DNA of 31,649 bases, from positions 1-31,649 of the forward strand of contig CAXKVV010000818.1 in the NCBI GenBank assembly GCA_964058805.1. The letters are read 5' to 3'. This stretch comes from Schoenoplectus triqueter. Its lineage: Eukaryota > Streptophyta > Magnoliopsida > Poales > Cyperaceae. How positions within the stretch are numbered: the first letter of the stretch is position 1; every line of letters begins with the position of its first letter. The notes under the pieces are model-generated. The model was not told the DNA's origin. It saw only the letters and a list, made by a program, of their open reading frames with translations, and did not search any database. The position numbers and the translations under genes are program-made. Shown piece after piece: positions 21,117-31,649 of the stretch.

Positions 21117-22057
21117 GGAAGTTTAGGGTTTTAGTTTAGTTTTTGGGAAAATTTAGACCTGCTGACATGGAGCTGTTCTTTTTTAGTTAATAGTTCTATA
21201 TTCTATTTTTTTTGTTGTTGTGTAAAGGGCTCTATTTGTAAGAACTTGTCATTTGGTTCCTTATCTTATTTTTTTTGTGATGTTTTGGTCTATTAACGAT
21301 TGATGTGCTAATATCAGTGGAAATTAGATGTATGCTTTATTCAATACCGTGTCAACTTTGATCATTGCTTCATCGAGTGATCAGGTTTTTCAATTCAATA
21401 CACAATGCGCTCGCAGGTGAAGAGTTTGCTGAAGGTTGAATGGAATTTTGTTTGCTGTCTACTCTTTTTTTTTTATGTTTAATGTTTGGTAGGGGCGTAG
21501 AGCCGTTGATTTAGCCAAGGTATAAAGAATCAGTACAGCTATAATTGGGCAATATTAACTTGAACAATTTGTACGATCCGGGAAATTTTAAGAATCAGCA
21601 CAGCTATAATTTGGAGTTCCTTGTCAGTGAATAGGGCTTCAAGCCTTCAAGCAGACAAGAAAGCTGAAAGCACAATGATTTACATTTGTAATGGTGATAA
21701 GCCATGAGGTTATGGAAAAAAGTCGATTTAAATTCTATATTTGAATTGACGTCAGATCAGTCAGTGTACCGTATGTTAAAATTGATTTCACACAAGGGCA
21801 CTACAAAAGCTGTTATTCAAAAAAGAGAACTCGATGAATCAATTTTAATGCACTATATCTTTTTATAATTTCGAAGAATTCAAATAAAAGAGATTTTTTT
21901 TTCATTTCATATTCCAATTATGTTAACTCATCTAACAATTTTTCTAACAATTATCTATTGAGTTCAATTTAAATTTGAAAGAAAAAAAATACAAATTATG
22001 TGTTTGGTCTATTTAAACCAAAGCTCCAATTCTTTTATGATGTCTCTTTTATCTTGG
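21117..22057. other. 3' flank of histone H1 and spacer
   Basis: The first few hundred bases are the T-rich 3' UTR of H1 (tttagtttagtttttggg and similar). The rest is AT-rich spacer with no supported gene or repeat. The short motif 'aagaatcag.acagctataatt' occurs twice, near 21525 and 21590, a small local duplication. Confidence 0.5.
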
Positions 22058-22492
22058 CAGGGGCGGATGCAGCATGGGTCAAAGAGGCCCCTTGAATTTT
22101 GAAAAACAGTGTTTTTCGATAATACTTTCGGTAATTTGTTCTTCTTTTGGAAATTTTTTTTGCCCCCCCCCCTTAAATTTCTAATTAATTTTATTGAGAA
22201 AAAATATTTAATATCGTGCATAATGAAATAATTATGTAAAGATATCAAAATATAAAGATTCATAGACGAAAATATTATTCATCAACTTAATTATCTATTA
22301 CTTTGAGCTTTATTTTGTTATTATTTTTAATATATAAAATGTTATTATTTTAATAAATTTTGTTAGATAAGAATATATATTAAAATACTATTTTTTGTTT
22401 AGTACCCGATTAGTTAATGGATTTGAACTCGATAAGCTATTACAATCCGATAATTACCCCCTCCCCCGATCAAAATTCTGCATCCGCCCCTG
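22058..22492. mobile_element. hAT-type MITE with CAGGGGCGGATGCAG ends
   Basis: A perfect 15-base terminal inverted repeat, CAGGGGCGGATGCAG at the left and its reverse complement at the right. The flanking octamers TATCTTGG (22050-22057) and CATCTTCG (22493-22500) match at six of eight bases, consistent with an aged hAT target duplication. The 435-base body is AT-rich and encodes no transposase; poly-C runs (gcccccccccc near 22161) sit inside the ends. Confidence 0.8.
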
Positions 22493-22500
22493 CATCTTCG

Positions 22501-23040
22501 AGAGTCACCCTTCATACTATATATATTGAAAAGTTATTGATGAGGAGAATAAAATGAGTTGAATTAAATATGTAATGAATTAACAATTGGGAATAATTCA
22601 AGAAAGAAAATATTTCGGTTAGAAATTTAATTAAAGTAATTTCGTGCAGATGATTCTCAATCGATTGATCAATTATTTCTTTAAGCAAGTATTATGATAT
22701 TCTAAGTATTCAATTATCATTCCATTTCTTAACTAACTTATCATGAAAAATAGTTCTGTTTGTTCCGTTATTACTGAGTACATGATATGAATGTTAGCTT
22801 TTTTGCAATATTTATAATTGCTTAGAGATGCTTATAGATGTTTTCTATCTTTTCTTCTGAGTTGTAATTGCTTATAGATGTTAGAGCACTGAAACAATCA
22901 CTTCATAATGAATTTAATGCATTTTTGAGATCTAACATGAGTTTCTTCTGATATCTAAATTATAGTCATTATTTTTTTTTCGTATTTGTATCAATTTATT
23001 ATAAGATGATCCATATCCACATTCAAGTATTCATTTGTTT
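22501..23040. other. AT-rich spacer
   Basis: No gene, transposon end or regulatory site that I can support. The phrase 'gcttatagatgtt' occurs twice near 22830 and 22870. Confidence 0.5.
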
Positions 23041-23049
23041 TATCAAATC

Positions 23050-23290
23050 CGTATCAATTTTATATTTTCAAACTTTCTATGTATTAGTTTTGAAAATTTT
23101 AAGATGATTCAATAATAATAATAATAATACATATTTTTAGGTCATTTTTAAAAATCCAAAACTAATACTTAGAAAATTTGAATTTTTTTTATATCCCATC
23201 ATATTTTGATATAAAGAATTTATTGAGACCCATAAATCAAGATTTGAAAATAATTTAATTATATTTTTTAGTTCGTAATAAATTTGATCA
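23050..23290. mobile_element. Degraded relative of the TA-flanked foldback family
   Basis: The order of blocks (tttt.gaaaattttaag, an AATAAT run at 23111-23129, ttt.aaaaatccaaaactaatacttagaaaatttgaa, then tatccc..atattttgatataaagaatttattgag) follows the second half of the foldback at 24237-24641 (ttcaaaaattcaaaacatatacttagaaaactcgaa, then tatccctcaatattttaatatg). The outer arms are missing or eroded. Confidence 0.4.
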
Positions 23291-23870
23291 TTAACTACGC
23301 GTAGCGCTATAGCCTAACTCATCTCCTTATACAAAAGTAGATATTGCAATTTTTGAGTTTTTTTCTCTTGTTTTTATTTTGGCAAAATCTTTATTGCATG
23401 CAGTTGTCAAACTTTATACTTCAGCCAAAAATTCTGCTAGCAGTATAACTTTTTATAACTACTCTATTATTTCTGTTGCGATGTATCAAAAATTCTGTAA
23501 GTTGTTGAAAGAAATTAAAAAGAAAATAATTTTTTGATGGCTTGCAAATTGCAATCTTTGCTATCTAAAACAAAAACATATGCATGTACAAAGTTTCTAG
23601 AAGAGGGTAGTTGAGCCTTTGGTGAGCCAATAAATAATAGGAGAATCAAAGAAAAGGTAAACACAAGAGAGAGAACAAAAGAGAAAGGTTGGAGAAGAAA
23701 AGAGAACTTTTCTACCTTCAATTCTAAATCATCTAAGTTTTCTATATTTTTCATCTATTTTTAGGTGTCTGCCATTTATGAGGTCCTAAAAGTTGTGTTC
23801 TCATCTTTGTCAGAAGAAAAATGAACCCAAAAATACTAAAAAAAATCCAAACGTATCTCTCATAAACCGT
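23291..23870. other. Spacer with no supported gene
   Basis: Mostly AT-rich. On the - strand a 79-codon open frame (23754-23515) would encode a protein with one hydrophobic stretch; without splice, family or promoter evidence I do not call it a gene. Confidence 0.4.
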
Positions 23871-24050
23871 AAACAACCTTCAGGAGGTGAGACTAAAACA
23901 ACTGGAGAGGCCCGCTTGCGGCCCTAAACTGAAGCCGCGGGAGGCCACACGATATGTTCGAAAAATAGCTCTTATGTGATATGTTGCATGCCACCTCCTT
24001 CTTGGGCTGTAAAGGGACTGTACGGAAGCCTAGATGGCTTGAAATGTCCG
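23871..24050. other. GC-richer island with short inverted repeats
   Basis: Around 23880-24050 base composition rises well above the surrounding AT-rich DNA. The words ggaggtg (about 23883) and cacctcc (about 23992) are inverted copies, and ggcccgcttgcggcc and gccgcgggaggcc are local GC-rich near-palindromes. I see no open frame or element ends. It could be a fragment of a larger, unrecognised element. Confidence 0.35.
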
Positions 24051-24202
24051 TATTTTCATCATATTTCATCAGTTCTTACTCCAAATCACGTCTAATTCAT
24101 TCTATTTCCTTTCTCAAATAATTGTATATCAATTTGGTTCTTATCAGTTATCAATAAAAACAATATTATTAATTTATTAATCAATGATCAATCTTTCTTC
24201 TC

Positions 24203-24206
<4 letters not shown>

Positions 24207-24236
<30 letters not shown>
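24207..24236. repeat. (TA)n microsatellite left of a foldback element
   Basis: Fifteen uninterrupted TA units ending exactly where the foldback element begins. Confidence 0.85.
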
Positions 24237-24241
<5 letters not shown>

Positions 24242-24641
24242 ACTATTGTGAAAACATTTGCATTTCATGCTCAAGTGCATACGGCTCAAATTTTATCATA
24301 ACACGACCGAAATTCAAAATTATCATCCTCATTAAATTCTTCATATTAAAATATTTAGGGGTACAAAAATTTGAGATATTTCGAGTTTTCTAAGTATTTA
24401 TTTTGGATTTTTGATAATCAGTAACAACAATTCAATATTTTATTATTATTTTAGTGCTGATTTTCAAAAATTCAAAACATATACTTAGAAAACTCGAAAT
24501 ACCCTAAATTTTTGTATCCCTCAATATTTTAATATGAAAAATTTAATGAGAATGATAATTTTAAATTTTGGACGTATTACGATAAAATTTGAGCCGTATG
24601 CACTTAACCTTGAAATATAAACGTTTACACAATAATCTAAC
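24237..24641. mobile_element. Foldback MITE between (TA)n tracts
   Basis: The left end gttagactattgtgaaaac and the reverse complement of the right end, gttagattattgtgtaaac, differ at few positions. Pairing continues inward through block pairs such as cggctcaaattttatc/gataaaatttgagccg and cattaaattcttcatatt/aatatgaaaaatttaatg, so nearly all 405 bases form one hairpin. It is non-coding and immediately flanked on the left by (TA)15 and on the right, after a short ctctcaat, by more TA repeats. The family also includes the eroded copies near 7105 and 23050. Confidence 0.8.
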
Positions 24642-24648
24642 TCTCTCA

Positions 24649-24679
<31 letters not shown>

Positions 24680-24700
24680 CTGATATTCAAAATTAAACGG

Positions 24701-24734
<34 letters not shown>
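24649..24734. repeat. Two (TA)n tracts right of the foldback element
   Basis: Runs at 24649-24673 and 24705-24734 are separated by a short unique stretch. Together with the run at 24207-24236 they bracket the foldback element. Confidence 0.8.
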
Positions 24735-24736
<2 letters not shown>

Positions 24737-27700
24737 TTATTATAATATACTTGCTGAAAGTCAATATGAGTCAGTGAGATTGAAACGAGTTCAAAATTTT
24801 CAGAAATAATCCCACCCTTCCAATCATGATATCTATTAATGATTTAAGATATTTATAATAATTGTACTATAATTTTATTATTTCAACCCTCTCATCAAGT
24901 TTGAGATACGATATAATTAAGTTTCACCGCTGATATAAACTATTCTTTCCATCAACTAATAAAGTGGCTTGACATATTTTTTATTTTTCTTTTTTGGAGA
25001 ACACTCAAGGTTAATTCGTTACTTAAGTTGAAGTTTTAGCTGCAAATTAATATTTGCTAAATGAGGACGTACATAAAAATTTTGATGTGCCTAAACTTAT
25101 CCTTTCCTTTATGCTATTGACCTATTGTTTTAGTATCACGTCCGACTTAAACAGAAGGACCCATTATATATATTTTCATTTGATAATAAAAGGAAATTTC
25201 TGAAGGCTAGACCTTCACCGTTCCCTCAAAAGAAATTTAAGTCTTTGCTATTTACGAGGTCCCTCTAATTAGCTTTTAGCATCAATTAATTAATTCAATA
25301 TATTGAGATGAGCAAATAAATTATTTTAGTAAGATAATTGTTTTATTGAATAATTTTTTGTGTACAAATATTTTCTTAAAGGCATTTCTAGTGTATATTC
25401 ATTTTTATGACACATCAAACTCCCTTAACGTTCTTTTAAAAAATACCATTCAAATTAAAAATATATATGTACATATGTTAATTTGAAATTTCATCAGTCG
25501 TATATATTCATCGTCTACAGTCAATTTTTTTTTATAAAGTTGATTGATGAAAGGCTAGACATTTTTCAAATTTGATAGATACCGTCTGAATTGTTCTGAA
25601 CACATCTACTGCTTTAATTTTGCATTATATTCTTTAAGAAAAAATGTATTGTCAACAAAGCATGTAATATGAAAAGTTCCTTTTCATCAAATCGAATCTC
25701 CTCATGATCTGCTTCTTACATATTTTATTTTTGTCCTTTTGGGTTGTTTCTGGTTCAGATTCTTTTGAGGACGGCAACATTTTTCTTTAAATTTGGGCAA
25801 GTGAAGGACTAATTTCCTTTGAAATTTGATCTAAGTTGGATCAGAAATATCATTAATTGATTTCTAAACTGTCATGAAGGTCAACCTAGCTAATTCATGG
25901 CTGTAAACAATCTTTCTTTTCCCCGGAACCAAGTAACATCGATGCATGCATGCTACTTTTACTTTACGCGTAAAACCAAATTAATTAATGTCACACCGCT
26001 CCCCTAATTCAGTCCTTTCATTTATTACGTTTCGTGCGAGATATATATAATTTGCTATGCATACCATAACTAATTAATGAAAATTTAAATAACTTTTTAA
26101 GTTGTCATTCAATATAATTTGGCTTCTGATTTTTGTCTTGATCCTGTATTTAATTAGTTTAAGTTCCACCAATATTGAAAGGTGTTATTTTACCAAACCA
26201 AATAAACAAAGTTCTCAACTCTTTTTTGGAGTCAAATAAAGTTCTGACCTTTTTGCCAAATCAAATAAAGTTGCACTCCATTTCCGAGCACAAACTAAAT
26301 TAAATCGGCCTCCAAAAAGCTGGCTTAGTCTTATCTTCACTCAATCAATCTCGATTCTCCATGCAAAATTTGCTTGATTTGACTTCTATAGATTCTCAGA
26401 AGAGTATCATAGGATATTATGTGACTAGTTATTATACAGCATGTTGTTACGATTACAGTTCATTCTCACTTCTCTCACAGTATCGTGATTTATTCGCGAA
26501 TAATTTATTTTTTATCCATAATCAGATATTTTATAAATAATTTATCAGTTTAATATAAAATATTTTTTTGGTCAAAAAATATTTTATTCACAAATTATTC
26601 GGCAAAAAATATATTATATAGAATTTTATAGTTTTTAATATATTTTTAATATTTTATTATTGTAATATATAATTTATTTATATTATATGAAACAAACTAT
26701 TCCCGAATTATATCCGTAATATACCCCAAACTTTTTTTACCTCGCCGAACATTTTGTGAATCACAAACTTATTACTATGATTCCTCCTAAATTTAAACAA
26801 AATCAAATAATGCATCTCTTGTTTCTGTTTTCCCCCACATACTATAAGTGTAAAGTGAGGAACGTATCTCTATTCTTTTATTCAATTCTTATTTCTTTTC
26901 ATTTTATAAAATACATAATTAGATGTGAAAATAATATTATTTGGATATAACCCACATATTAATACTTATAAATGTCTCAAACGAATACAGAAGTAACGTC
27001 TGATATCACAATTATTTTATATGCATACACAATTTTTTTTGTCAATAGTATTTTATTAAATAAATATCATCCCCCAACATTACCCCAATATTTCTTCACT
27101 ATAACTAAAAAATGTTCCCACTAAAAAACTACACTGCATGAGACTCATGTTGAAGTGATAATGAAAGGAATAGAAGGATAACATTAGAAACACTGTATCA
27201 CTATTATATTTTATTTTTATTAGTAGAGATCTAATGAAGTGAAGATAATATAAAAAAAAACTAAAGCTAAATTTGTTAAATTTTTTTATCTTTATAACAA
27301 TTTTTAAGCAATATTTGAATCAAGTTCTTAATTTTGTATTTCTTTTCTAAAACAAAAGTGGTCGAGGAAGAAGAAAATTTTCAAAAGAAAATAAAATTTT
27401 TGTTGTTAAGTTATATATTCCTTTTAAGTCATCAAATACAGATTCATTTTTTAGTAAGTCGGATCTCTAATTCTTCACTACGAAGCTTACACTATAACAA
27501 ATACTTATATTTTATTTAGTTGAAAAGGGAAATCCATACAATTTTAAATGAGTTTCTTAAAAAAAATTTAGCAACTGGTATATTTGGATGAATTACAATT
27601 ATTAATTTGAACCTAACAATTTCATATTTAACAAAGATTTTGATCCATAAAAGATTTGCCTTAAAATTAACGTAAATAAAAATCTAGCCGGCGCTACAAG

Positions 27701-27960
27701 CCTACAATTAACAGCTAATTTTTTTTTTTAAAAAAAAAGCTCTCATGAACAGCTAGTTAATTAATTGCACAAGTATTGTTCGCTCATATATGACTGCCAA
27801 TTTAGACTTACTGATGGCTATAGAATGAAATCCACAAAAGATCAAATATCAAGGTATTAACCCACATGGTGGCATTAGTGACAAATCGACAATGGTATTC
27901 TCTCCGCTTTTCATTAGTGCATCTCTACTGTCTTGAAAAACAAGGAATATAGTTAAATCG
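24735..27960. other. Long intergenic spacer
   Basis: AT-rich DNA with no supported gene, RNA gene or transposon end. An RY-type cluster gatgcatgcatgc lies at about 25940-25952. The short open frames are T/A-driven and show no domain. Confidence 0.5.
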
Positions 27961-28110
27961 GAAGTATAAGATGGAGCGATCTCTTTCCCTCCATCTCAGG
28001 ATCGCAGATATATTTTCTTACATTAACTTTGTAATTTTCCAAATTTTATTGAAGAAACACAAGCGTTCTCGAGGTGGAGAAATAGAGAGCTGGATGCTTG
28101 TTTAAATCAG
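27961..28110 (+). other. Possible non-coding first exon of DUF707 gene 3
   Basis: A purine-richer stretch (about 28050-28109, with gaggtggagaaatagagagctgg) ends in aaatcag followed by gtaaac, a good plant donor site, about 1.2 kb before the first coding exon. A spliced 5' leader would explain the distance and the lack of an obvious TATA box next to the start codon. Evidence is only the donor and the composition. Confidence 0.25.
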
Positions 28111-29323
28111 GTAAACTTCTCTTCTCAAATTTTTAACCCGCTTTTGTCTTTTAGCCATAAAATCAAACTTATTAATCTCCTTGGTATTTTCCGGTTTAGA
28201 AACCTCAGAACAATAGAATAATTGTATTTGGTAACCTTTGAGGAGTTGTACTGCGCTCTTTCTTCTTAATTTGAGGATGTTGACACGGTAGTTAGCAACA
28301 GAATAAAATATTTTTAGGGGTGTTTAAGCAAATAGTGACAATCGAGGTGTAAATGCAAGACCGTCAATTGGAGTGTGCTTCTCATATTTGATACTAGATA
28401 GAACCATAGAAATAACACCTACGTGTTCCCCTGTACCGGAAAGATATTACAAATTTGCAACCTAGATACTTGTGCAACAAAATAACTTCAATTTCATCTT
28501 CGTTCTCTTGTTGATGTTAAGTTAGTTGGAATTTTAGCAGAAAAGTATCTCAGAAAATAAATACAAACAACTGTTGTTTACATAATTCCATGATTCCATC
28601 TTTATATTACAAAAATAATGGTGTGGTAGTGATTAAATGTTGATGAAAAAGGAGCTTAGTAGTTGAGAAACTTCTTAAAAATTTTACCATATTGATTTAT
28701 GTGGAGCAACTATGAAATCAAGGTATTTACTAGGACAACCTAATTTGTGAAACGCTAAATATGCAAATAAACCTGTTATGTTTTTCCTCTTTTAGTGTAT
28801 ACAAACTTTCAACATGTTCTGAAGTACAAACAAACGTGAGACTCCAATTCTTGGTATGGTCATCTCCATTTCAAGTTCCACCCAATTGCCGTATACTGCT
28901 AATAGATGCCAGGTGACTTCTTAGTATGGACAAAATGTTGGTCAAGTATGTATCTTCTTCTTGAGTTACTAAAAATATCAAGGTGGTTGATTGTAAATGT
29001 GCCTAATAACTATGGTGGATAATTGCTGTCCAGCACATGCTCAAATGTAACCTATTAAAAATGTATCCTTTGTTCAATATTTTCAAATTAAAACCAATAA
29101 ATTTGTTCAGAACTTCTGTTCATGTCATTCCAATAGCAGTATGTTCTTTGCTTCTGTTCATGTCACTAAAATCTCTACTGTACCAAATATTTGAGGAACT
29201 TTTTCCCGCAAAAAGATGAAATAGAATTGTTAATAATCACATTACTGTTATTGGATGTACTGATACACTCAAAATTCCTATTAATATGACAGTAAACTAT
29301 GCAATATATTAAGCTCTTTTTCG
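28111..29323. other. Possible leader intron / upstream flank of DUF707 gene 3
   Basis: Non-coding AT-rich sequence without homology to the promoters of copies 1 and 2 that I can see. The phrase cttctgttcatgtca occurs twice near 29114 and 29151. Confidence 0.4.
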
Positions 29324-31649
29324 ATGAATTTTAGAGAACTAAATGGTAGAATGAACTTCACCCTGACTACTTTAACTGCTGCAACAATTGGGTTTCTTCT
29401 CGGTACCATTTTCCCTTCTTGCAGCTTATCTAAGGTATTTTGATCTCATAAAGATTTTGTGATTTGTATTTCTGCATTGTTGGAGAAATATAGTACAATG
29501 TATGGTTCGTTCATACTGCCCTGTACTTGTGGTAACTGACAGCATTGGTCTATCTGCAGTTAGTGGTACTGGATGGAACATTGGTTGTTTATTCTTATTT
29601 TTCTTTTTTTGTTGTTTTTGTGATTCTTTTTTTTCTGCATATATTACCCCCATCAACTTCTGCCCAAACCAACTAATTATTTAGTTTTTGTAGCTAATTA
29701 TTTCTCTCTTGAAATGTTTTAGTTCCAAATTACATCTCGAATCTTTTCATATGGAAGAGACTCAAATTCAAGCCTTGCTGTACCGATCTATTCTTGTGTA
29801 TCTTGTGAAAATAACACAATAACATTTAGTAGCTCAACGGCTAACTATACAAATGACAGATATAAGGTAATCCCTCAGTCCTATTTCTCTCTCTTATATT
29901 TCAGTTCTTGTCTTCAATTCATCAGGTCATTGATTATCATATTTGCATGTCATAAGTATCATTATGAAGGTTGAGTGAATATACTGATATGTTATGATAG
30001 AAATACAGAAGGTTTAGTTTTCTTTTTCAATGTCTTCATTTAAAATTATACATGGATAGAGGTCTTAAGGAACATTTTATTTGTGTTTTATTGCAAGATT
30101 TTTGTTCAAACAAATCCAAAAGGAGCAGAGCTTTTACCGCCAGATATTGTTGTATCAGAATCAGATCTTTATCAGCACAGATTGTGGGGAGACCCAAATG
30201 AAGTATGTATGGATTTTGTTATTTTTTCTTTCTGAATAAATAAAATCTACTCCAGTTTTTAGTTTACCTTCAAGGTTGCTAATAAGATTTTATCATTTAT
30301 AATGTAAAGAGCACTTCAGATTTAGTTTTCTCGGCTATGCTTAGGCAAATTTATATCTTGAAATCTCCATGAGTCCCAGCAGATTACAATAACATATTCT
30401 AGATTGACATATTATAACAGTAACACAGAATATCAAGAATCAATCCTAACACAGTTGAGGAAGCTGTGTGTGAGGGACAGCAGGGTCAGCAACCCCCCAG
30501 GATTTATGAAAAAGGAACATGAACATTTTTTTACAAGAAATATCTCTACTATTTATTATTTACAAGAAGTTGGATGCTTCACCTTTCTTTTTGGTGTCTA
30601 CTCTCTTAGTCTTTAGACCTGTTGCATTTCTTATTTTCAAATACACTAGGAGAACAAATAATTTTGGAGAATTTTAACGTTTTATACTGTAACTTTATTT
30701 ACAGGATTTGCTAATAAAGCCAAAGTACCTTGTAGCTTTTGCAGTTTCATGGAAGCAAAAGGATAATATCAATGCTGCAGTCCAGAAGGTATGAACTAAT
30801 ATGAACAAAATTGGCAGAATTAAGCTTGTAGAAGACCATTACTTTACCATCTTGGCTTGCCAGAAAGACACTGTAAACTTTTTTCTGTGTCTAGTTTTAA
30901 GCCAAATCAAGCAAAAAAGCACAAAAGACATGATATGCAAATTGTGATTTGTGATATACAGAAATTGTACTCGGGTTAATTAACTCTGGTACAGCCAGAA
31001 ATATGTTGATTGTACTCTTGTAGTCTGTAGACCTGACCAATGCATGGTTCCAGTTTTTTTAAATTTTGATGGTACTGGTACAATGACAACAGGATCAGAA
31101 AAAAAATCAAAAAGAAAATGGAAGAAAGAATGCCACTGTTTTGTTTCCTTACCAGTGTTTTAAATTTTGATGGTACTGGTACAATGAAAACAGGATCAGC
31201 AAAAAAATCAAAAAGAAAAAGGAAGAAAGAATGCCACTGTTTTGCTTCCTTACCAATATCATTTAATAATGACAAATTGCTCTATGATGCAGTTCTCAGA
31301 GAACTTCACTATTTTACTATTCCATTATGATGGCAATGTTGATCAATGGGATGAGTTTGAATGGTCAAAGAGGGCCATTCATGTCGGCACAAGGAAACAA
31401 ACTAAATGGTATGATTGGGGAAATGACAAGGCAACATATGGTTCATTAAAACTTAATTGGGCTTTAGCCAAGCCTGAAGTTGTATGATTGCGAACATTGT
31501 AGTTGATTCTTAAATGCACAGCTAAAGACTGGTTGAGATCTAATTAAAGAGTTTAAGGTTAATTGAAGAAACCTTAAATTTTATTAGAAATTGGGGAATG
31601 AAAAATTCTGATGACACTTACCTAACTTGTTCATCTCATTTTCAAGGTG
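29324..31649 (+). CDS. DUF707 protein, gene 3 (5' part, runs off the window)
   Basis: Exons: 29324-29434, 29723-29866, 30098-30202, 30705-30788, 31293-31408, and the first three bases of exon 6 (31647-31649) after an ttttcaag acceptor; about 187 residues are visible. Exons 3, 4 and 5 have the same lengths (105, 84, 116) and phases as in the other two genes. Conserved pieces are GFLLGTIFP in the N-terminal anchor, ESDLYQHRLWG, KPKYLVAFAV and FSENFTILLFHYDG. The N-terminus differs: exon 1 is 37 codons, not 47, and exon 2 is 48 codons, not 28, with two cysteines (SCVSCEN) and added sequons (NSS, NNT, NYT). The start is the in-frame ATG at 29324; the ATG at 29351, nine codons later and in better context, is possible. 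The C-terminal half with WDEDLG and HGWGLD lies outside the window. Probably an older paralogue. Confidence 0.85.
31050..31255 (+). repeat. Tandem direct repeat of about 101 bases in intron 4 of DUF707 gene 3
   Basis: Two adjacent near-identical units, about 31050-31151 and 31152-31255, each with aaattttgatggtactggta, a caggatcag block, an A-rich stretch and gaatgccactgttttg. They differ at a few positions and small indels. The second unit ends about 37 bases before the exon 5 acceptor. Confidence 0.85.

Noticed and set aside
23515..23754. 79-codon - strand frame with a hydrophobic stretch
   Set aside because: The hydrophobicity follows from A-rich sequence on the + strand; no family, splice or promoter evidence was seen.
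24521..24706. 61-codon - strand frame with a Tyr-Ile repeat
   Set aside because: It translates the (TA)n tract and an arm of the foldback element.
31242..31487. Frame continuing past exon 5 of DUF707 gene 3
   Set aside because: The donor aaatg|gtatga at 31408/31409 matches the exon 5 boundary in both other genes, so the continuation is intron reading.

Overview
The window looks like nuclear DNA of a flowering plant, most likely a eudicot. It is AT-rich, its genes are split by many GT-AG introns, and it is crowded with small non-autonomous DNA transposons and (TA)n microsatellites. I cannot name the species from sequence alone. All recognisable genes lie on the + strand.

Region by region: (1) 1822-6052 is a complete 13-exon gene for a DUF707 protein (family often labelled 'lysine ketoglutarate reductase trans-splicing related'), predicted 387 aa. 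(2) 6053-11006 is an intergenic stretch holding a CACTA-like element and two hAT-like elements in opposite orientation. (3) 11007-18360 is a second complete DUF707 gene, predicted 389 aa, with the same 13 exons and the same phases; it is much longer because its introns carry at least five insertions missing from copy 1. (4) 19695-21116 is a two-exon linker histone H1 gene, predicted 280 aa. (5) 21117-29323 is intergenic, with a hAT-type MITE, a foldback element between (TA)n tracts, a degraded relative of it and a small GC-rich island. (6) 29324 to the window end is the 5' part of a third, more divergent DUF707 gene; five exons are complete and exon 6 starts three bases before the edge.

The two complete DUF707 genes are a tandem duplication that includes promoter sequence: blocks upstream of copy 1 (about 1140-1400 and 1660-1820) recur upstream of copy 2 (about 9710-9790 and 10670-11000). 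The third gene has the same exon boundaries from exon 3 on but a different N-terminus, so it looks like an older paralogue. The H1 gene interrupts the array and has no visible functional link to it.

The DUF707 proteins look like type II membrane proteins: a short cytosolic N-terminus, one hydrophobic anchor ending in a shared GFxxGTxFP motif, then a domain with N-glycosylation sequons and conserved motifs (ESDxYQHRLWG, WDEDLG, HGWGLD, GVVDAQWIFHHG). This fits a Golgi or secretory-pathway location. The acidic WDED resembles the DxD motif of metal-dependent glycosyltransferases, but the biochemical function is not known to me. I found no convincing tRNA, rRNA, CRISPR or prokaryotic-type system, and no clearly new biological system. 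The most unusual content is the set of palindromic mobile elements, several placed beside or between (TA)n tracts and inside introns of the second DUF707 gene.
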